This document shows, one piece after another, positions 1 through 10,860 of a DNA stretch of 64,000 bases. The position numbers and the translations under genes are program-made. Within the stretch, counting starts at the first letter, position 1. The number at the start of each line of letters is the position of its first letter. The notes below the pieces were generated by a model. It was given only the letters and a program-made list of their open reading frames with translations. It did not search any database and was not told the DNA's origin. The stretch spans positions 69,211,501 to 69,275,500 of the forward strand of contig CM059582.1 in assembly GCA_030407085.1 (NCBI GenBank), given 5' to 3'. Source of the stretch: Trichopria drosophilae (taxonomy: Eukaryota; Arthropoda; Insecta; Hymenoptera; Diapriidae).

Positions 1-89
1 TTTCTTGTTAATCGCAGAAACTATTTAAAATTAATCCAATAATTTTTACATAATGGGAATTGTTAATGAAATAAAAATCAATTAATCAG

Positions 90-247
90 CGACGGACAAT
101 AGTTCTGAAAATGTTAAATACAATGATACCAAAACCCTAGAAAGCTCGCCGCATAGTGCCAATGTTCCATACCATAAAAACAGAATAGTTACGTACAAAA
201 ACAGTTTATCACCTGGCGTGAAACAAGGAAAATATATAAGAAATTAA
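90..247 (+). CDS. Possible terminal coding exon, unknown gene
   Basis: An open stretch of about 50 codons without a start codon runs to a TAA at 245-247. It is preceded at 88-89 by an AG at the end of an AT-rich tract (ATTAATCAG), as at a 3' splice site. The peptide is polar and low in hydrophobic residues (Ser, Asn, Lys, Tyr), and I do not recognise it. If real it would be the last exon of a gene beginning outside the window. Chance open frames of this length are common in AT-rich DNA, so this is only a candidate. Confidence 0.2.
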
Positions 248-673
248 AGTATGTTTATGACTTTTGATAGGACATTGTTTAGTTTTTATATATATGTATA
301 CCCATATATAGCTATGTGTCTGCGATTATACACAAACATGTATATTCGGAAAAGACTTGCCACTATGTACGTCGACAGATACTCGTCGGCTTTCGAACGA
401 CGCACTGGTTCATAATAACTTTGATCGCTATATAATAATTAGACGTAATAAACCCAGTCTCTTCTATATCGGTCTGTTTTTCATATCCACAACCCTAACA
501 AATGGCGACGAAGATGGGATCACGTTTTCACGCTATGGTGAAGTAATGTGCTTTTGTGCGAGAGAATTGTGAAGTATCAGTGATCCAAAAAACATTGCGG
601 ACTACAGTGATCAGTGGACACGAATTCTCAACAAAGTACGTTTAGTATTTGTTCTGGAATTTTTTCGTAGAAT
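248..673 (+). other. Leader or LTR-like stretch upstream of Gypsy-1
   Basis: No gene is visible. A TATA-rich tract lies around 278-310. At 503 the sequence reads TGGCGACGAAGATGGGATC directly after CTAACAAA. A TGG-starting stretch just after a CA-ending LTR is what a retrotransposon primer binding site looks like, and it sits 170 bases before the gag reading frame. I could not find the LTR start or a second LTR copy, so the LTR boundary is inference. Confidence 0.35.
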
Positions 674-1489
674 ATGGCCGGGGATAACGAGAGTGATGCG
701 GCTACTACACCTAAACACCCTACGGTACATACAGTTTTCACTATTGAAAATTTCGAAAATAAAAGATTCCGCTGGGACCGATGGGTCAAACGTCTAGAAG
801 GAGCTTTTACAATTTTCAACGTTACTACAGAGGCCAACAAAAAGCAATATCTCTTGCATTACATGGGAGCTGAGCCATACGACATTTTGTGCGACAAGTT
901 GGCACCAGACGAGCCGACAACAAAATCTTACAACGAATTAGTCGAGCTGATGAAGCAGTATTACGATCCAGCACCTTTGGAAATCGCCGAGAATTTCAGA
1001 TTCCATCAGAGGAAGCAGCAAGAGGGAGAAAATGCCCAGGAATTTCTCACAGCTTTACAGAAAGTAAAGCAAAAAACTGTTCTTTCGGTGCGTATTTAAA
1101 TACAGCTTTAAGAAATCAGTTCACATTCGGTTTGCGAAGCGAGCGTATACAAAATCGTTTATTAGAAACAAAAAATTTAACGCTCAATAACGCTCTCGAA
1201 ACTGCGGTTGGAATGGAATTATCCGCGAAAGACGCTGCTGAAATTCACCAAAAACCTGTTGGAATAAATACATTAAATGTAAAATAAAAAAAAACACAAT
1301 TTTTCAAAACTAGCAAATAGTAAAACAAACAGAAATTTTAATAACAAATATTCCGTTCCAAACGCAAATACGACGAAAAGTAAAAATTGTTATAGATGCG
1401 GTAGTACATATCACCTTGCAAATAAATGCGATAAAATTAACATAATTTGTAACTTCTGTAATATACGCGGTCATCTAACAAAAATGTGT
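674..1489 (+). pseudogene. gag: Gypsy-1 gag with two CCHC zinc knuckles, frameshifted
   Basis: Gag forms the retrotransposon particle and binds the RNA. The ATG at 674 opens a frame containing a retrotransposon-gag-like stretch with conserved Trp and Tyr positions (RWDRWVKRLEGAF, about residues 34-46; EFLTALQKVK near residue 128). A frameshift near 1075 moves the reading to another frame up to about 1287, and a second shift in the A-run near 1285-1295 brings back the first frame. There two knuckles follow: C-x2-C-x4-H-x4-C at 1388-1429 and again at 1448-1489. The frame then continues into the protease, so gag and pol appear to share one frame. Confidence 0.8.
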
Positions 1490-3882
1490 ATGAAAGCCCA
1501 AAAAAGTTATAATGCGCAAGCTAATCATTTAGATATTCAAGACAATAAAAAAAATAACATTCACACAAATGTAGAAGAAATAGAAGACATATTTGAAAAT
1601 GTTTATTTACTCGAAAGCGAACAGTCTAAATTCCGCGAAAAATGTATCACTACAATTCGAGTTGGTAGTAAAGAAATAGAATTTGAAGTAGATAGCGGCG
1701 CTGCTGTTACGATTATGTCTAAGAATAAATTTTATAACTTGTATGAAAACAAAGAATTACACTCGACACAATTGAAATTAATTACCTATTGTGGAAAAGA
1801 ACTGCAAATAATCGGTTATACTAAATGTAAAGTCGAATTCATTAATAATATTTACGAGCTACACATATATATTATAAATGAAGAAAAGAATGCGCTACTA
1901 GGAAGAGAATGGATACGTCAACTACGCTTAAATCTTTGGGACACAAATGTAAATATTTTGCAAGATTATACTCCTGAAAAAGAGATACAAAACTTACTTG
2001 AAAAATATAATAACGTCTTCCAAAAGGATTTAGGTAAAGTTGAAGGTATCCAAGTAAGACTAAAAATAAAAAAACGATTCTCAACCGAAATATATTCGCG
2101 CGCGTACAGTACCTTTCGCAATTCAAAATAAAATCGAGAAAGAACTAGATATTTTAGAAAAGCAAGGCATTATTACTAAAATAAACCAATCGAATTGAGC
2201 CACGCCCCTAGTTCCAATTATTAAAACGGATGGCAGTATCAGAATCTGCGGAGATTTTAAAATCACAATTAATCCGAACTTACAAATCGACGATCATCCT
2301 GTACCTACTATAGAAGAACCTTTTTCGACCATGGCGGGAGGAAAAAAATTCACTAAAATCGATTTATGTAAAGCATTTCTCAATTTAGAAGTTCATCCCG
2401 ATGATAGGCACCTTCTAACACTTAGTACGCATAAAGGATTGTATATGAGTAATAGATTAATGTTTGGCGTAGCATCGGCACCTGCAATTTGGCAACGCGA
2501 AATCGAAAAAATTTTAACAGGCATTGATGGTGTTGCAGTGTTTTATGACGATATTCGAATTACGGGCCAAACAGACATAATACATTTAGAAAGATTAGAA
2601 AAAGTACTAGAAAGATTATCAAAATTTAATTTACGAATAAATAAAGATAAGTCAATATTTTTTGCTGACAAAATCGACTACTGCGGGTATACAATAGATG
2701 CAAACGGTATTCACAAAATGGAAACAAAAATCAATAAAATTATAAATACTAGTCAACCAATAAATAAGGAACAATTGCAATCATTCATAGGACTAGTAAA
2801 TTACTACGGTAAATTTCTACCAAATCTCAGTTCTACTTTAAACCCATTGTATAATCTTTTGCGGAAGGATGCAATCTTTATTTGGAATAAAGAATGTCAA
2901 TCGGCCTTTGAACTGGTAGAAAAGCATATATGTTCTCCGAACGTATTAGCGCATTTCGATACAAACTTACCTCTAATACTAGCAACAGATGCTTCACCGT
3001 ATGGAGTCGGCGCAGTACTTTCTCACAAGTACCCCGACGGCACGGAAAGGCCTATACAGTTTGCCTCTCAAACACTTTCAAATACGCAAAAAAAAATATT
3101 CGCAAATTGATAAAGAAGCATATAGTATTATTTTCGGAATCAGAAAATTCTATCAGTATCTTTACGGTAGAACTTTTACGCTATTTACTGATCACAAAAC
3201 CTTATTGCAAATATTTAATCCTCATAAAGCACTGCCTACATTAACCACTACGAGAATGCAACATTACGCGATCTATTGAAGGGCTTTTGATTTTGAAATT
3301 AAATATAAGAAAAGCAAATTGCATGCAAATGCCGATGCTATGTCCCGTTTACCAACAAAATCTGAAGAATTATTTTCTACAACCGATGCAGCAGACATTT
3401 TTGAAATTGAACAAATTGAAACCATGAACACAACCGTGTCACAGTTAGCATTAGAAACTAGTAAAGATAAAGATTTGGAAATGTTACTTCAGAGTTTAAA
3501 AACTGGTAAACAGATAGATAAAAAATTTCGCTGGAATATTCCTCAAGACGAATTTTCATTACAACAAAATTGTATTTTTCGCGGACATCGCGCGCTTATA
3601 CCACAAAGCATGAAAATCGAAATACTTTGAGAACTACATACAGGTCATTTCGGTGTTAAAAGAATGAAATCATTAGCACGTAGCTATTGTTGGTGGAACG
3701 GCATAGATCATGACATTAAAAATGTGGTAAAAAATTGCATCAACTGCCTTAAAGTTTCAAAAAATCCAATCAAGGAAAATACACACAAATGGATAGAATC
3801 ACAATCCCCATTTGAAAGAATACATTTTGACTATGCAGGGCCATTCAAAAACTCATTTTATTTCATTATTGTAGAATCGTAA
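1490..3882 (+). pseudogene. pol: Gypsy-1 pol (protease, RT, RNase H, start of integrase), broken
   Basis: The protease active site is seen as VDSGAAVTIMSK near 1690-1725 (DSG core). A frameshift near 2100 leads into reverse transcriptase: the frame around 2107-3110 carries FTKIDLCKAF and the catalytic FYDDI near 2540-2560, a relative of the usual YxDD. A shift in an A-run near 3090-3100 leads to RNase H, with LATDASPYGVGA near 2975 and FTDHKTLLQI near 3185. The integrase HHCC finger follows (HTGHFGVKRMK, then CINC, at about 3637-3755) with the first core Asp in HFDYAGP near 3825-3845. Stops at 2196-2198 and 3277-3279 replace probable Trp codons, and TGA at 3628-3630 replaces a probable Arg codon. 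The second and third integrase catalytic residues are absent because the sequence is cut at 3873 by a MITE. Confidence 0.85.
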
Positions 3883-4339
3883 CAATTTTTTTTTAAATAC
3901 TCGTTATAGATTGTACTACAACGAGTCACTGTCAAAATTTCGAAATAAATAATTGTAAAATTGTAAAAGTGAATAACATTCGACATGTATTCTTTGCTTA
4001 CAAGTTTATATTGAACCGTGTCTTTTTTCTAAATGCCATTTTACATGGAAATTGTTATATCCGGTTTTTAATGTCGCTGATTACGAATATGAGGACATAA
4101 AATATAAATTCAAAATGGCGGATCCAATATGGCGGACCTGATTTGCAAACAATTATGCAAATCACAATGTAATGAGTATCTGGGGGTTTTCGGTCGCTGA
4201 TTACGAAATTGTAGCAAAGAATACATGTCGAATGTTATTCACTTTTACAATTTTATAATTGTTTATTTCGAAATTTTGGCAATGACTCGTTGAAGTACAA
4301 TCTAGAACGAGTATTTTTAAAAAAATTTTGTTACGATTC
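3874..4339. mobile_element. 466-bp MITE with about 130-bp terminal inverted repeats
   Basis: The left end starts GAATCGTAACAA and the right end finishes TTGTTACGATTC. The first about 130 bases (3874-4004) are, with scattered mismatches, the reverse complement of 4209-4339. Both arms contain ACATGTATTCTTTGC and CGAAATAAA blocks. The loop has no coding potential. It interrupts the integrase of Gypsy-1, which gives the age order: Gypsy-1 older, MITE younger. I could not identify a target-site duplication. Confidence 0.85.
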
Positions 4340-5321
4340 GTTCACATTTAACCCTTCGCTAGTATTTTTGAAAAAAAAAAATGTCCGTCCTAACCCAAAT
4401 TCACCACTGTGCACCGGTGTCGAGTGGCCGGCAAAACCGGACACGATAGGGCCGCCGAATATCAGAAATGCATAAAATCGTATTTTACGCACTAAAAATG
4501 GTGCGTAAAATCATATTTTACGCATAGTATGTCAAAAAAGATGTTTTCTAACTCCGTGCGTGAAGTTGAATCTGGCGCATTATTTTTAAGTAACCCATTT
4601 GCGCACTGCACTTCGCGCACTGAAATGAGTGTGCAAAACCTTTCTCTCATGGAGTCAAAAAAATAGTATTCGATACACTCGTGCGCAAATTACCTACTTC
4701 GTATCGTAATATACTATTATTTGTCATTTGCAATTTTTTACTCCTGACTGCAATATTCAAAAATATAAGAATTATCCAAATATTACAAAAAAGTCTGATT
4801 ACGGAAAAGTAACTTTTGAATTACACGCAACGGAGGCACTGCGGAGCGGCAAACGATGTGACACGACGCCCATCGATGACGTCGCGACATGCGCTCTTTA
4901 AAAAAAATCATAACTTCGGGATGTAAATAGGCTACATCAATTTTTTGTTTAAATTGATGGTGAGAAAATTTCCTACGAGTTAACATATCCTTTGAAAGAA
5001 AAAAAAACGGAAATGGCTTCCAAAATTAAGATTCAAAAATATTTTATGTTAATTTTTTGAAAAACTAAACAAAAATTATTTTATTTTTGAATGAAAGTAC
5101 TCACTTTTATAAACAAAATGCACCTAATAACATTAAAATGTGAAAATTAGAAAAATAGATATCGTAATTTTAATAAATTCAATGAATATGACGTCACGGT
5201 CGGCATTTTGAAAATTTATTAAAAATATTCTACCACAATATTTTTCATGTCCATACGCTTCAACTATTTCATTTCTGTGGAATTCCGAGATATACCGAGA
5301 ATTCCGAGATAGACCTCAGTT
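4340..5321. other. AT-rich intergenic stretch with small hairpin
   Basis: No gene is recognised. At 4483-4510 there is a perfect 10-bp hairpin (TTTTACGCAC and GTGCGTAAAA, 8-base loop), and the TTTTACGCA word occurs again just after it (4516-4524). This could be the edge of a small inverted-repeat element. The short ORFs here look like chance. Confidence 0.5.
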
Positions 5322-5680
5322 TTGATATTACCGACGTGGAATGTCTCTATATTGCCTTTGCTTGAGATGTACCAGTCCCGTCTTCTAATTCTGAAAATAT
5401 CTCTAATAGCTGTTCAATTTTTCCGTTTGTTATTATCACTGGTGATTCATCGAGTATATTGCATTTTAAAAAATTTGGAAGCAGTATGCCATACCAGTGC
5501 AATACAACTCCATTCAATTCGGACGTCTGAAATATTTTTGTTAATGTTTTTGGCTTTTGCTTCTCGAATTCGTTCTCTATAACGTCGGATTGATGTTTTA
5601 TTAATAATTATCGAATCAACATCAACATTGAAAGCATGTGCTGTTGCACATTGGGCCAGGAGACCCGAGTGAGTGGCCAA
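5322..5680 (-). pseudogene. Fragment of a transposon-derived protein family, frameshifted
   Basis: Read from the minus strand, 5680 to 5447 gives a segment with IINKTSIRRYRERIREAKA. One frame over, nearer to 5322, it continues as ITNGKIEQLLE and DGTGTSQAKA. I recognise this pattern (INKTSI-Arg-rich block, later G-x-EQLL-x-P and GTG-x-x-QAKA) as a recurrent uncharacterised protein found in many copies in arthropod genomes and presumed to be a transposon protein. The usual catalytic part is missing, so this is only an internal piece. The frameshift lies near 5450. The assignment is by memory of motifs. Confidence 0.55.
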
Positions 5681-7070
5681 AACTCATAACTGTTAGAATA
5701 GTGGAATAACCTCCCTACAAACACAAAATTAACAGTTCTATAACAACTATGTAACATTTATTTAACAACGTAACCATTACGTAAATGTTACATAACTGTT
5801 ATTTTGAGGGTTGTAACATCTCATGAATATTTTTATAGTTTTTGAGGTATCTTATTATGAATCTGCATTTTTCAATATATTGTAGGCCAGAAGACTTACT
5901 ATTTTGGCCAAAAGTATACAAGTTTTCAAAATTGCCTGAAACGTGTTACTCCGAGGTTTTTGGGCTCGCAGAATACGATCTGCCACTAGATTTTCAAAAT
6001 TCAAGATAGTGGATCCAATATGGCGGATGAACTATTAAAACTACATGGAATTTGTCTAAAACTTGTTTCTCGGGCCATTACTAGTATTTTTGGGCCATTG
6101 AATACGAATCTAACATTAAATTATCAAGATTTCGATAACTCCTGTTCCTATTGGCTGACTTTAATGCTAAATAATTTGAAAACTATACATCGAACAAATT
6201 TTTTTCAAAGGAAAAATGTTCTTAGAATTTATCACAGAATCTACTGTTAACCGGAAGTTATTCAATGGAGAATCACCCCGTATATGTAGTTTCTACAAAA
6301 ATATTTAAACGTTAAAAGTTTGTTTAAAAAAATACGTTGGTTTATTTCAGTCAGCAAACCAAAAAGCGCTGAAGACTGAAGCAATACCGATGGATTTATT
6401 TTTTATATCGGTGCAAATCCCGCATAATATAATGCTACTTGTGCCACCCAGCAAAGCGCTCGTGGATAGCCTATCGAAACCCAATTTGGCTTTGTTGAAG
6501 TATTTGTGAAATTTAATGTAGTTGCACTATTTGTATGATTTGTATATTACCATTCACGAAAATTAAAGTTACGTAATAGAAAAACTTACAATAGAATTAT
6601 AGCATCATTCATTAGATATTGTTTATATTACTACGTTTGATTTAGTTTCGGGCTGGGCACCGACTTCAAAAGCAAATCCTTAAATATTAGATCCGTAGTG
6701 CTACAAGCGCATATAATGCGGCCAGTAAATAGTTTACGTATAATGCAACTAGTATGCAAAGTTAATTTTAGTGCATGAGCAGCAAGATCTTCGCACGAGT
6801 CACCGTCATATGTCGTCCTCATCTCAAGCTGCAACGCAGGCATGCACACTGGTGCAGTCGGTGAAAAACGGTATTATAAACCGTACTATATTATTCTATG
6901 TAAAGCAGTAAGGGACCGATATGAATTTCTTTAATTGAATACGAATTCTTGTCCTTTTCAATTGAAAAATAATATTCCTTGGAGTGGTGCACATGCATTC
7001 AATAGCTGTTGATTATTTTATAAAGTTACAATTTCAATAGTATAAATATGTATTAAAGCATGAGGAATCA

Positions 7071-7125
7071 CACATGCACGCACACAGACACATGCACACG
7101 CGCCCGCGCACGCGTGCGTGCATGC
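7071..7125. repeat. CA/CG alternating low-complexity tract
   Basis: Alternating purine-pyrimidine sequence made of CACA, CACG and GCGC words. It ends in a self-complementary part (CGCACGCGTGCG). Such tracts can form Z-DNA; no function is implied. Confidence 0.7.
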
Positions 7126-9107
7126 CTACGGCAGGAACTTAAATGGAATGTGTTTGTGTATATAAATACTCATTAACCTTCGGTTTTTAACATTTACATT
7201 TCAGGAAAAGTTTAATAATAAATTGCACATAACTACACAGAAACACATTTGGTATATGTTGACTCAACTAATATAATTTCACCCACTACTATCTGCACAA
7301 AATACAAGATCCAATACTTCGAGCAGAATGTTGCAGTCTGCGAAACAGTAATGCAAACGGTATTGATTTAATGTCGAGTGCTTCCTTCATATCAGTGCAG
7401 CTGCGCAATATACTTACGGATACATACAATTTTGTCTCATACAGTAATACACAACCCAGTTGTTCATAATAACAATTTTATCTAATAAAAAAGACAGTAA
7501 AATTGAATTTCTGCAATGTAATTCCAGAGCTTTGACAAAAATACAAAACAATTCTATCGATAGAGTGCCAAGGAGGCCATGAAATATATTTATGTTAATG
7601 ACATGTGTAAATACAGCATATATAAAAAAATCAACTGGAAATTCCCTGTATTTGTACTGGAAGTAATTAACACTTCTCAGGCGCGGGCAAATTTCCATAT
7701 CTTTGATATAATGATATCTTTAATATAATTAACGGCGTAAACCTACAAATTGCATTAGATGTTAAAATGCTTTGAAAATTTCTAAACATTTCAAACACCT
7801 TGCGCCGTAATCGCTCAGATTTTCAAAACGATATGCCTTGTCGAAACATTTATAATCTCAACTAGTAATGAAATTAACAGCGAAAAAAGTTTAAAGAAAA
7901 AAGAAGAAAAAAGGAAAAAGATAAAAATTATATTCATAGTTATGAAGTTAATGCAATTTCGATTTGACATTTACTTGGAATAGACTGGTACATGAATATG
8001 ATTTAGTAGCATGCAATTATAATAAATCTAAAGAAAGAAAAAGACGAATAATATAAAAAAATAATATAATACGAAACCAAAAAAACCAAAAAAAAATATA
8101 TAGACATGCAAAAAAATATAAACAAATAATTAAAAATTACAAATATACATGCGTGGCGTTTCGTTCAATCCCCTCGGCACCCGAACTCTTCAGTGAGGCT
8201 AGGCGGAAGTAATCAGCTTCAGACTCCCTAACCACGAACTAATACTGAATTCTGATACACACATGCATTATATTTATGGAGAACTCAGGTAAGAAAATAT
8301 TCCCAAGTGATTGAAGGGAGTTAATTATGAATGCTGCATGCATTTAGGAACAGAAAAACTATATCTATGCTGACTCATCTTGATTATTATTTAAAAGAAA
8401 TTTGTTAATAAAAAAACGAACAAAGTTAGTGAATAGAAAATTTAGTGTGGTATATTAATAGATCATTGTACATATTTGCAATGTGTACTTATACGCGATA
8501 ATAATAATAATAATTCAAAATGTTCAGCAAGACAACAATAGAATTAGATACATTATCATGCCATACTAATGATGAAAATACCGTTACCGTTATGGATGTG
8601 GGTTAGTGAGGGGTATGTTAGTTTAAGATAGGTCATGCAGGAAATATATTCCAAACTGTCAACTCGAAACGAATCTTAATGTATAATTAGTATAATTTGC
8701 ATAATTAAATTTTGAACCTGTATGATTTTAGTAAGTAAAAAGAAGGATTGATAAAGATTTAAAGACAAAACTAATATTGAGGACTTATTCGCGCCCAGAG
8801 TCTATTAAAAATATAAATTTAACGTAGGTGCAATTAAAAAATATGTTTTATATCTTACTAAAACAATTTTGTAAAAATTTGTTTAGAAAGATTTTTATAC
8901 TAATAGGCTACCCGCCTATGCCAAAGGCCATCCTATTCGCATTTAGTACATGAGCCGAACGTTATATTACGTATTGCTCCCTGAGTACAGTACGCTTGGC
9001 CACACTACAGCGCGAACATTGTATTATACATATATCGTGAACTCAACCATTAAGAGGAGAGGGAGCTCATCGCGCCAAGTTCTTATCAAATGCCCTAATT
9101 AATCCCG

Positions 9108-9117
9108 TATATATATA
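9108..9117 (+). promoter_or_regulatory. TATA-box-like sequence, possible LTR promoter remnant
   Basis: TATATATATA followed by GC-rich GCGCGG. About 165 bases downstream is a short ORF (ATG 9282, stop 9402-9404, 40 codons) rich in Ser and Thr (DASTKNATAPSTSPVKE). The arrangement resembles the promoter and leader of an LTR retrotransposon, but no second LTR or pol sequence of the same element is visible. Confidence 0.25.
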
Positions 9118-9626
9118 GCGCGGTACAAGCTACTCCTTTACAGCACTCATCATACTTTTCGTCTCCTTACATTTCTAAGTGACATTTCCATGTTTTGGCT
9201 ATGACCAGTATTTTAAATTTTTTTTATCTTTAATTTAAGCCTAGTCTGATTAAAATCGGTTCGGTAGGTATTGAAATATGAATGATCAATTTCACGAGTT
9301 GCCAAGATCTTACGATTGAAAATTCTTCTTTATCGGACGCTAGCACCAAGAACGCGACAGCCCCTTCAACGTCTCCAGTGAAGGAGATAGATGATGCCGA
9401 TTAGAATGAGTGCGACGAGCACCGTCATATTGTGACCGAACTGTAATTGACAGAAGAAAAACGAATGTCGTTCAGTGAGTGCGACAAAGGTCGACATCTT
9501 AGCTGTCAAATGATCAAAAGAATCATAATTTGTCGAAACTGTCATTTTTTTTAAAGTTTTGCCGTAACATCAGGGTGTTTTTATTTATAAAATATAAATA
9601 ATAAACAGGGAAATAATTATAGGTGG

Positions 9627-9740
9627 GTGATTGATCTCTTCGGAAGAGGCGCTCAACACAATCATGATTGAACATCACTTACAAGTAAGTTCGTTTAATC
9701 ATACAATTGTGTTACGCGCCTCTTCCTCGAGATCAATGTG
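9627..9740. repeat. Imperfect 47-bp inverted repeat (hairpin)
   Basis: The segment 9627-9673 (GTGATTGATCTCTTCGGAAG...) is nearly the reverse complement of 9692-9740 (...CTCGAGATCAATGTG), with about an 18-base loop. It lies 165 bases beyond the C-terminal end of the minus-strand tyrosine recombinase, so it may be a terminal structure of that element. It could also be an unrelated foldback. Confidence 0.7.
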
Positions 9741-9905
9741 TAGATGTTTAAAGTCTATTACGGTATTCAATGAGTATTAAAATCAGAAATAATATGAACA
9801 AAAATTGCACAACTGATAAAGAATAATTGAATCTTATAATTTTATTGTATTTAATTATTAGTAATTATGCCAATAAAAATACCTGAGTATTAATAATAAT
9901 TATAA

Positions 9906-10860
9906 TTAATCAGAATTTCCATTCAAGATAGAAAAGGCAAATGATTTCCTATCATTTACAATTTTACGATTGTAAAAATTGGCAAACGTGTTTGATCGTT
10001 CTATCCATCCTGCGGTCTTCTTAATAACATCTATGCTGACTCCGTTTTGGTTCGCTAAAAATGTTGAAGCATGTCTCGTGCTGAAGGCATCGAACATTTT
10101 GGTATTTACTCTAGCTTCATTCAAGGTCTTTTTAATCTAATGACTAAGTGTTTGGCTTGACACATTTTTAAAAGGCTTCTTAATAGCAATAAATAGATAT
10201 TTTTCAGAACCACGTAACGATTTAATTTTATTTAAGTAATCATCGAACGTTGAAGCAGGACAAATTATTTCATCTTCTTAGTAGGGAATTATTAACGTCG
10301 GTTGATTTTCTTTCTATTTAATTTCGAAGTTTTTATTTTATCTAGGATTATTATTTGTATTAAATCTTCATTTCTTTCTATGTTGTCAATATTGATTAAC
10401 TTCAGTGTTTGCATTCGTTGTGCAGTAATTAATGCCAGAAGAGTGATTAGTTTCATTGTAAGTTGCTCTAACGTCAATTATGTATTTGGTCCTAACTGTT
10501 TAAAATATTAGGGTCTCAGGTTGTTTCGTATTTTGGTTTATTTGGTCTTATATTACCAAACCCTGAAAATAATCGTTTTATCTGTGGGTCTTCTCCTATT
10601 TCCGGTCCTAATAGCAGAGCGATTGCGGAGCGACAGCTACTGAGTGTACCATGAGAAACACCTGTTTTGTATTCTTGAGTAAAAAATTTTAGAATTTGAT
10701 AAATGTCGGTTTTTAACGTATCAATATTGTTTTTCAGACAAAAATTTTGCCATTTGTTCGATATTTTACCGTTTTTATTTTTTTTCTCGGAATCTAAAGG
10801 TCGTAAACACGTTAAATGTAAATATTGTGCAGCATAAAATTCTTTATAAGTTAGTACTTT
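9906..10860 (-). pseudogene. Tyrosine recombinase of a transposon, broken
   Basis: This is a tyrosine (phage-integrase-type) recombinase that would cut and rejoin DNA through a Tyr nucleophile. Reading down the minus strand, an N-terminal core-binding domain is visible at 10860-10510 (KNNIDTLKTDIYQILKFFTQ and LSSCRSAIALLLG). The catalytic domain follows: box I Arg in LITAQRMQTLKL (about 10420-10440), box II as AFSTRHAST near 10075-10095, and the Tyr in FANFYNRK near 9965-9985. The His that normally begins the HxxR motif is Phe here. There are stops where Trp is expected, a further stop near 10281, and a frameshift in an A-run near 10295-10305. DIRS-like and Crypton elements both encode such enzymes; I see no adjacent RT, so I cannot choose. 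Confidence 0.75.

Larger units (their letters stand above)
503..3882 (+). mobile_element. Gypsy-1: degraded Ty3/Gypsy retrotransposon, 3' truncated
   Basis: Domain order along the plus strand is gag, two CCHC knuckles, aspartic protease, reverse transcriptase, RNase H, then integrase zinc-binding domain and the first part of the integrase core. RNase H before integrase is the Ty3/Gypsy order. The element has several frameshifts and stops. Homology ends at 3873, where a MITE begins; nothing recognisable as integrase resumes after the MITE. No 3' LTR is seen, so the element is a dead fragment. Confidence 0.85.
5681..9626. other. AT-rich stretch with no recognisable gene
   Basis: About 4 kb without a convincing coding region; the short ORFs (for example near 6020, 6631 and 7414) have no motif. 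It contains a CA/CG alternating low-complexity tract at about 7071-7125 and an (ATA)n run near 8499-8513. A TATA-rich LTR-promoter-like sequence lies at 9108-9117, with a short ORF downstream. Confidence 0.6.

Noticed and set aside
357..572. Open frame of 71 codons before Gypsy-1
   Set aside because: No motif; overlaps the LTR/primer-site-like region and lacks codon structure.
8150..8260. Small structured RNA gene
   Set aside because: GC-richer patch, but no tRNA boxes, no U-snRNA words and no convincing fold by eye.
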